Shown here piece after piece: positions 58,545 through 64,000 of a stretch of 64,000 bases of DNA; positions within the stretch are counted from its first letter, which is position 1, and every line of letters starts with the position of its first letter. This DNA comes from Liolophura sinensis (taxonomy: Eukaryota; Mollusca; Polyplacophora; Chitonida; Chitonidae), in NCBI RefSeq assembly GCF_032854445.1, contig NC_088302.1:29605979-29669978 (forward strand). Reading direction: 5' to 3'. The position numbers and the translations under genes were made by a program. A model generated the notes under the pieces. The model made no database searches. It saw nothing but the letters and a program-made list of their open reading frames with translations, and was not told the DNA's origin.

Positions 58545-58740
58545 GCAACTTTTTGCAAGCTGGAGTGTCAGAGGCTGTATAAGTTGCAATTTTTGTTAAG
58601 CTTTTACATGAACAATTAGAATAAAACCCTGGCTGAGGTAAACTGGCAAGAGACCGGATTTCACCGATTACGTTATATCATTTCCAGCTCGTCGCTGCTC
58701 TGGTTTTAATTTCACTGCTTCGTTTCTTTTGTTTCTACTA
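58545..58740 (+). repeat. REP-A copy, nearly complete
   Basis: TGTATAAGTTGCAATTTTTG, CTTTTACATGAACAATTAGA, ATAAAACCCTGGCTGAGGTA, AACTGGCAAGAGACCGGATT, TCACCGATTACGTTATATCA and CTCGTCGCTGCTCTGGTTTT follow in the family order. It serves as the uninterrupted reference for the SINE-split copy at 15005-15310. Confidence 0.82.
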
Positions 58741-61524
58741 AATGATATATTTTGTCCACGTTTTGCTATCTTCTCGTTACGAAGCTTGCAGATCATCAGC
58801 ACAGAGTAGAACGTAAAAGTATTAGCCTGATAAGATTTACTCTTTAGTCACTTCTGAATATAGTCTTGTTCGTAAGAACACTACTGAATGTCTACCAAAT
58901 AGAGGGCACAATTTACACAGCTCGGTGGTCTTCAGAAATACAGTTTCCCAAACTTTTACGTAAGTGCAACTGCATGATGAGAATTCATGTCACCAAATAC
59001 AAGTTGGCTTTCATAACACACAAGAAACCTCAATTCGACAACATTCTAATCTACCTCAACTACACTGTGTAGTAATACTTTTACAATAATGGATGTATTG
59101 ATGCAAAACCTCGCTCTGAGTACGCGTTTAGGTTTTGCTAAAGTCTGTCATTGTGAAGTGTCTAATATAGTTTACGAATAGTAAGTCATATACGAGCTGT
59201 TGGACCGTGAGATACAAAGCATGTCACGATCCTATGTATGGAGCTGAGCATGTACACAGTGTCTCATCCATGCACTTTCAAGGCTTCAAATCCTATACGG
59301 CGTTGATTTTTACGTTGCTCTTTTTTTACGAGACATTCCAAGACACCTTTAAAGATTTCTTCCACATTCAGTTTTTAGAGAACCAATACTGAACACTTAA
59401 TTCCGGGAATACTGACGGACAAACGCACAAGGTCTACAAATGTGGAATCAAGGGAGACTACTCTTTGTGGAACGGAATTGCCTACTCGCAGAGCAGGCTG
59501 CCTTGAGATGGTGACCGTCTGGTAAAACGGAAACTTTAATTCAAGAATCAAGTGTATCAAAGATATTCCACAATCGTCTTCATTATAAGTTTCTTAATTT
59601 CTACAGTGAGTTTGGCAGTATATGGATAACTCATTCAAGATCTGTGGTTGTCTGTTGTGTCTAATTCTAATTCCGCTTGACTTGGGGCTAAAGGCTGCAC
59701 AAGCATCCACATTTATTACATCAACATGGTGCATTATAGTTACAATCAAAGTTAACAGTTACAATCAAAGTGCGACTCGGATATATACCTATATTAGTAT
59801 TCGAGCCGGATCACAATTTAAAACTTGAATTGGATGTCATGCCTAGAACATCGAACATCTGCCCTGTGTCATTGAAAACTGATGAGTGCTTCTCTCGTAC
59901 ATGTTACTCGATTTACAATTTCATTTGCTATATATGTACATATATTTTGAGGAACTGGTTGTTTGGTTGTTTTGGAAACGGGTCTTATCCTTATCAACTT
60001 AATACGCCCTTTCGTGGTCTACAAGTGTCATACGAATGTGGGATTTGACATTTACCTGGCTTACTGCTCATCATGAAAAAAACCGTTCACAAACTATACC
60101 GTTACAATAATCACTTGTATTCCATGCACAACACTCACCTCTGTGCTTGATGTGTTATGTTCTAATGTGAGAAATAGTAGAACACGGCGTTGCATCTTTA
60201 ACCTGCCTAAATACGCCGATAAAAGCGTAAAGTAAACAAGTTTACCTTAAGAGGGCTTATGAGCAAAGGTGATTTTTTTAGTGATGGGAATTCAGCTTTC
60301 AATCTGTGGTGAAGCGTATGTCACCAACGGGCTGTGTCCAGTTTAAACCATCAATAAAACATAAATATCATGCTATGATTAAAATATTCTTCAACACAGC
60401 TTAATTAATTAGATTCTTACGTTCGTTGAAAACCAACCCCCTTTGTTCCTAGAAAATGGCGTGTAAGTCTGTACGTCACATGTTGAGAAGTCCGTCACTA
60501 TAGCTTGCCGAAGGCCAGGCGATCCGGTTTTGCTTAAACCCATAGAACATTGTAGAAAAAATTGAGAACGGTGTTAAGGCACAATCAATTAATCATTTTT
60601 TTATACATGACAAGGGACTAAGCGGACCTTCCCAGACTGTACGATAATGGTTGCACGTATCCGTTTGCCCATCCTTGCAATAGGCAGCGTTTGGAACCAT
60701 TCATTCAATGCTTCGGTGCATTTATACATATAGATATAGCACTGCTACCTGTGTCATTTACCTGTAAAGGGGCATTAGGTTTTGGGGTATTTTTTGTTTT
60801 TTTGTCGTTGTTTTTTTTGTTGTTTTTTTGGGGTTATTTGAAAAAAAAAACTCAATATAATATTGGCTGTTTAACGGAAGAGCTTTAAGCATTGTCGTTG
60901 TGGCGTTGAAGCATAACCCATCGCCCTATAGTAAAAAATGTTTACTCTGTGATAAAATCTCTGACCATGTCACATTACTTCACAGCCATATGTCATCCCA
61001 CGTCCATTCCCGCTACGGAGCAAGCCTGTACAAATATTGAACAATATCCATTATAACACGATATTAACAAACCTGCTGCAAACTACTTCAGCGACCAGAG
61101 CTCTAAAACCATAACATCAGTCCTGGGGACAGGCGCCTTTAGTTTCGATGACGTCGGCTGCCAATCCCCTGGGTTAAATGGAACGCAATTTTCAATCTCC
61201 CTCGAGTTCTAGTTTAAGTTGTGGCATCAATCATATGTTTTAACTAGCCCCATATGGTTGGCGTTGGGTTAGAGTAACTCATTTGCTTAATTTGATTGCT
61301 GCTTGCCTGCTAACCAGAGTGTCATTATACTTTCAGATATGCACCTTTCTTCCCAAAAACCACTTATTAATTTTCTGTTATACATGAAAACAGAGATGTC
61401 CAGGTATATCACAAAATACTTAATGACCAGCCGTGTAATTCCCGTAACCTATATGCTTGTGTCACAAAGAAACACAATAACACAACACGGTAACACAATA
61501 CCGTTGCAACAATGTGGTCGCTAT
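58741..61524. other. Intergenic; AT-rich, nothing recognisable
   Basis: Unique sequence with T-rich runs at 60780-60850. Frames such as 59622-59828 and 59770-60048 have no domains. Confidence 0.4.
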
Positions 61525-61678
61525 GAGTTCAAGGCTTTCTCTCCGGCCGTACGTGGGAAGGTCTGTCAGAAACCTGCGGATGGTCGTGTGTTTCCCCGGG
61601 TTCTGCCCGATTTCCTCCCACCATAATGCTGGCCGCCGTCGTATAAGTGAAAGTATTCTTGAATAAATAAATAAATCA
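61525..61678 (+). repeat. SINE-A copy, 5'-truncated
   Basis: GAGTTCAAGGCTTTCTCTCC, GGCCGTACGTGGGAAGGTCT, CAACC-type AAACCTGCGGATGGTCGTGT, CACCATAATGCTGGCCGCCG, TCGTATAAGTGAAAGTATTC and an AATA repeat. The GTACGGCGTAAAACACC part of the tail is deleted, so TTCTTG runs straight into AATAAATAAATAAAT. Confidence 0.88.
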
Positions 61679-62027
61679 CAGTACCGTTGACGTTTGTGTG
61701 ATTCTGTTATGGGCCTAGTTTATAGAAACTACTATCTATAAACTAAACTTTGTTCGTAAGTTAATGGATTTTGTTTGGAAAGCTTTATAACATGTGTGCA
61801 TATACGCTTTGTTTAGTATACAGTGTATATATAGTTTTATGGTGTTCTGCTTTCTGGACAATGGATCACGCCGTAATCTTTCTGATATTTTATTTTACTT
61901 ATCAATATTTCATTTTTGTTTTAAAACACGTACTCTATGTCTCTTCATCAGTCTCTGGCGAACAGCTAGTATAAAACTGATGCTACATTTGATGGTTCAT
62001 AAGGTTAAAATGCTAACACAGCATTTT
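61679..62027. other. Intergenic spacer; nothing recognisable
   Basis: AT-rich unique sequence between two SINE-A copies. Confidence 0.4.
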
Positions 62028-62152
62028 GGTCTTGCAGCAACCTGCGAATGGTCCTCCCACCATAATGCTTGCCGCAGTCGTATTAGTGAAATATTCTTGA
62101 GTATTGAGTATAAAATCACCATTCAAATAAATAAATAAATAAATAAATAAAA
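62028..62152 (+). repeat. SINE-A copy with internal deletion
   Basis: GCAGCAACCTGCGAATGGTC is joined directly to CTCCCACCATAATGCTTGCC, omitting the TTTCCCCGGGCTCTGCCCGG part. The 3' end has GTATTAGTGAAATATTCTTG, AGTATTGAGTATAAAATCAC and a long AATA repeat. Confidence 0.87.
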
Positions 62153-64000
62153 TCGCATTTTATTCCGGAAGAGCTTTATTATACGGGAACGTAAATATGA
62201 CTTTAACTGAACCGATCTCGTCATTAATCTGTTTTTGTTCATCCTAATACCGCATTGAGTGATTCATATGAGTGATTCATATGAGTGATTCATATGAGCG
62301 TATACGCATCAGATGAATTCCTACTTATACATAGTTTCGCAAAAAATCGTGGTTCTTCCTTCAATCCATGAAAGATCCTGACATTTTATGACATGTTTCG
62401 TTGGAGAAACTGTTCAAACAACTCAAAAATGAGTAATAATTTGAACGTTTTTACCTATTATGTTAATGAGACATGTAACCCATTCAGTGAGAAACATATT
62501 ACGACTATTTCGAATTCGGCTTAAGCAAAGCTGTGTGTCAAGTAAATGGCCAAAGTGGGTGGTTAGTTACTCCAGGCCCTCGGGGTTTCTTTAACCTGAC
62601 CATTTCGCCAAGTTTACTGAAGAAGGTAGACCAGGGAAAGAGATGTGTAAAACACTTGTCAGACGTACAGTAAATTGCGTTATCTAATGTACGTGCTAAC
62701 TTCTTTTGTTCCGAATGAGATACAATTGTGATAAAGAGATCTTATGTATCTTAACTGACTTGTCATTAAGGGCGACTAATTAGCCTCGTCCTGACCTGTG
62801 ACGTGCTGGACATTATGCATAAAGCATGACGATGACAAGAGATAATTTATAGTTATTGTCCGGCAGTTAGTCTGAACTCTCATTATAAGGTTCAGATAAA
62901 GCTTTTATCAATAAAGATTTTACAAGAAATAAATACAACGGATACAACGTGGAATGAAATGTGTCATGGTGTTCGTCGCAATTTGTAACGTTTTAATTTG
63001 TAAAATCCTTCGGAAGAAATTGAAACTTGTCATCGCTAAAACTGAGTAATCGTCAAGGTTCTAATCGTTACATGTTTTAATAAAGATTTCTGAGCCTACG
63101 ATGAAACAAAGGAGAACTGATCTGTTTAAAGAGTCCATCAGAGATTAGAGTTGCAAGCACCAGCTGAAACCGGATAGAAAAATAATGGGAATGTGAACTT
63201 ATGACAGAATCTGGAAATTAATGAAGGCCGTTTGTTTTCCTGCGAACACAGATTTCTTTCTCTAATATCCGACTTGCATTTTCATCGTACACCGGCTGTT
63301 TTCGAACACTGATAAATGTCAAATCCAAAGCGCATTGTTCAAATGGCCTGAGGTCATGAGGAACATCCTCCGTAATTAAAACAGGGAGGCAGCGCTCCAG
63401 TCTGGCATAGAACGATGTAGGTACAGCGCTCATGCCACCTGTTCATCGGAAGAAAAGCAATCAGTTTGAAAACAACAGCAAATAGGGAGGTTTAGTAGAA
63501 AGGTGGATTCTGGTTAGGATAGACCACAAGTGGCCAGACGTAGCTTTAAGTTAAAACTGTGAAATTTTAGAAATCCACTTGTTTATTCAGCTGACATGTA
63601 AAGCTGACCAGCTGAAGTCTCTCATATTAACCAGTACAGGGTGATTACAACGAACTCTACACGCAACGAGAGCAATGCGAAGAATTTTAACGTTTCACTG
63701 TCTTTCAGTATTATTTCACTATCTTTATAGGTATTTTTCACTGTCACCCATCATGAGTAAAAACAAGCTCAAAGGGGTTTTATTACCACCGGATTACTTA
63801 TAATTTGACTCAATTTGTATTTTTATTTTTATAAATGAAATGAAATGAAACAGCTGGACAGAAAACATACACTGCCCAGATAGTACTTTCCATTTTGCTC
63901 CCCAAAACGACACATGCATTTAAATATAGAATACGAAACAACTGAATTGGAACAAATATAGTTCTCCTACTTTGTTGTCCATGGGCTGTGTTTTACTGTT
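62153..64000. other. Intergenic to the right edge; small 14-bp repeat and a possible conserved island
   Basis: GAGTGATTCATATG is repeated three times at about 62258-62300. The part at 62560-62900 is unique and GC-richer, with GCGACTAATTAGCCTCGTCC and CATTATGCATAAAGCATGAC, and may be a conserved element. The minus-strand frame at 63218-63433 (71 codons, ATG start) has no recognised domain and no clear splice sites. Confidence 0.35.

Overview
The window is eukaryotic nuclear DNA, AT-rich and almost entirely non-coding, from an invertebrate with a repeat-rich genome. The evidence is GT-AG introns, tRNA-derived SINEs with target-site duplications, many minisatellites, and no dense gene packing, operons or ribosome binding sites. 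The SINE signatures look familiar from molluscan genomes: a 3' tail of the GTACGRCGTWAAAC type followed by AATA, CATA or TCAC repeats, and a head of the GTGGCTCAGTTGG type. A mollusc is my best guess from memory of the repeat style, not from a search; another lophotrochozoan is possible.

One gene is well supported. Two minus-strand exons encode the N-terminus of a DEG/ENaC (ASIC/FaNaC/degenerin-type) sodium channel subunit. Exon 1 (17266-17555) carries the start codon, a putative coiled coil, a polybasic stretch and the juxtamembrane segment. Exon 2 (1421-1588) carries TM1 and the post-TM1 signature YPTITICNLNKYR. Their splice phases match across an intron of about 15.7 kb. The rest of the channel lies beyond the left edge, so everything right of about 17.6 kb is upstream flank or intergenic.

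Layout. 0-17.6 kb: the DEG/ENaC exons and intron 1, with SINEs, a 64-bp minisatellite and a possible enhancer near 2.6-3.1 kb. 17.6-24.5 kb: gene upstream flank, SINEs and a long hairpin. 24.5-26.9 kb: a large 74-bp minisatellite. 27-33 kb: SINE remnants and a recent 172-bp tandem duplication. 33.3-35.1 kb: three adjacent minisatellites (22, 28 and 45 bp) and a SINE. 35-43 kb: sparse sequence, a SINE, a 62-64-bp minisatellite, and a possible tiny membrane-protein ORF. 43.5-49.4 kb: two more minisatellites. 49.4-64 kb: several copies of a dispersed repeat (called REP-A here), a 93-bp minisatellite with an open frame, more SINEs, and no recognisable gene.

The main interest is in the repeats. 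At least three SINE families with different heads share one 3' tail. An apparently unnamed element of about 230 bp (REP-A) is present in about eight to ten copies in both orientations. Nine separate minisatellites occur, and in two of them simple monomers at the edges give way to differentiated dimers in the core. No rRNA gene, functional tRNA gene, CRISPR array, viral gene or intact transposase or reverse transcriptase was found. Family names SINE-A to SINE-D and REP-A are labels invented for this window.
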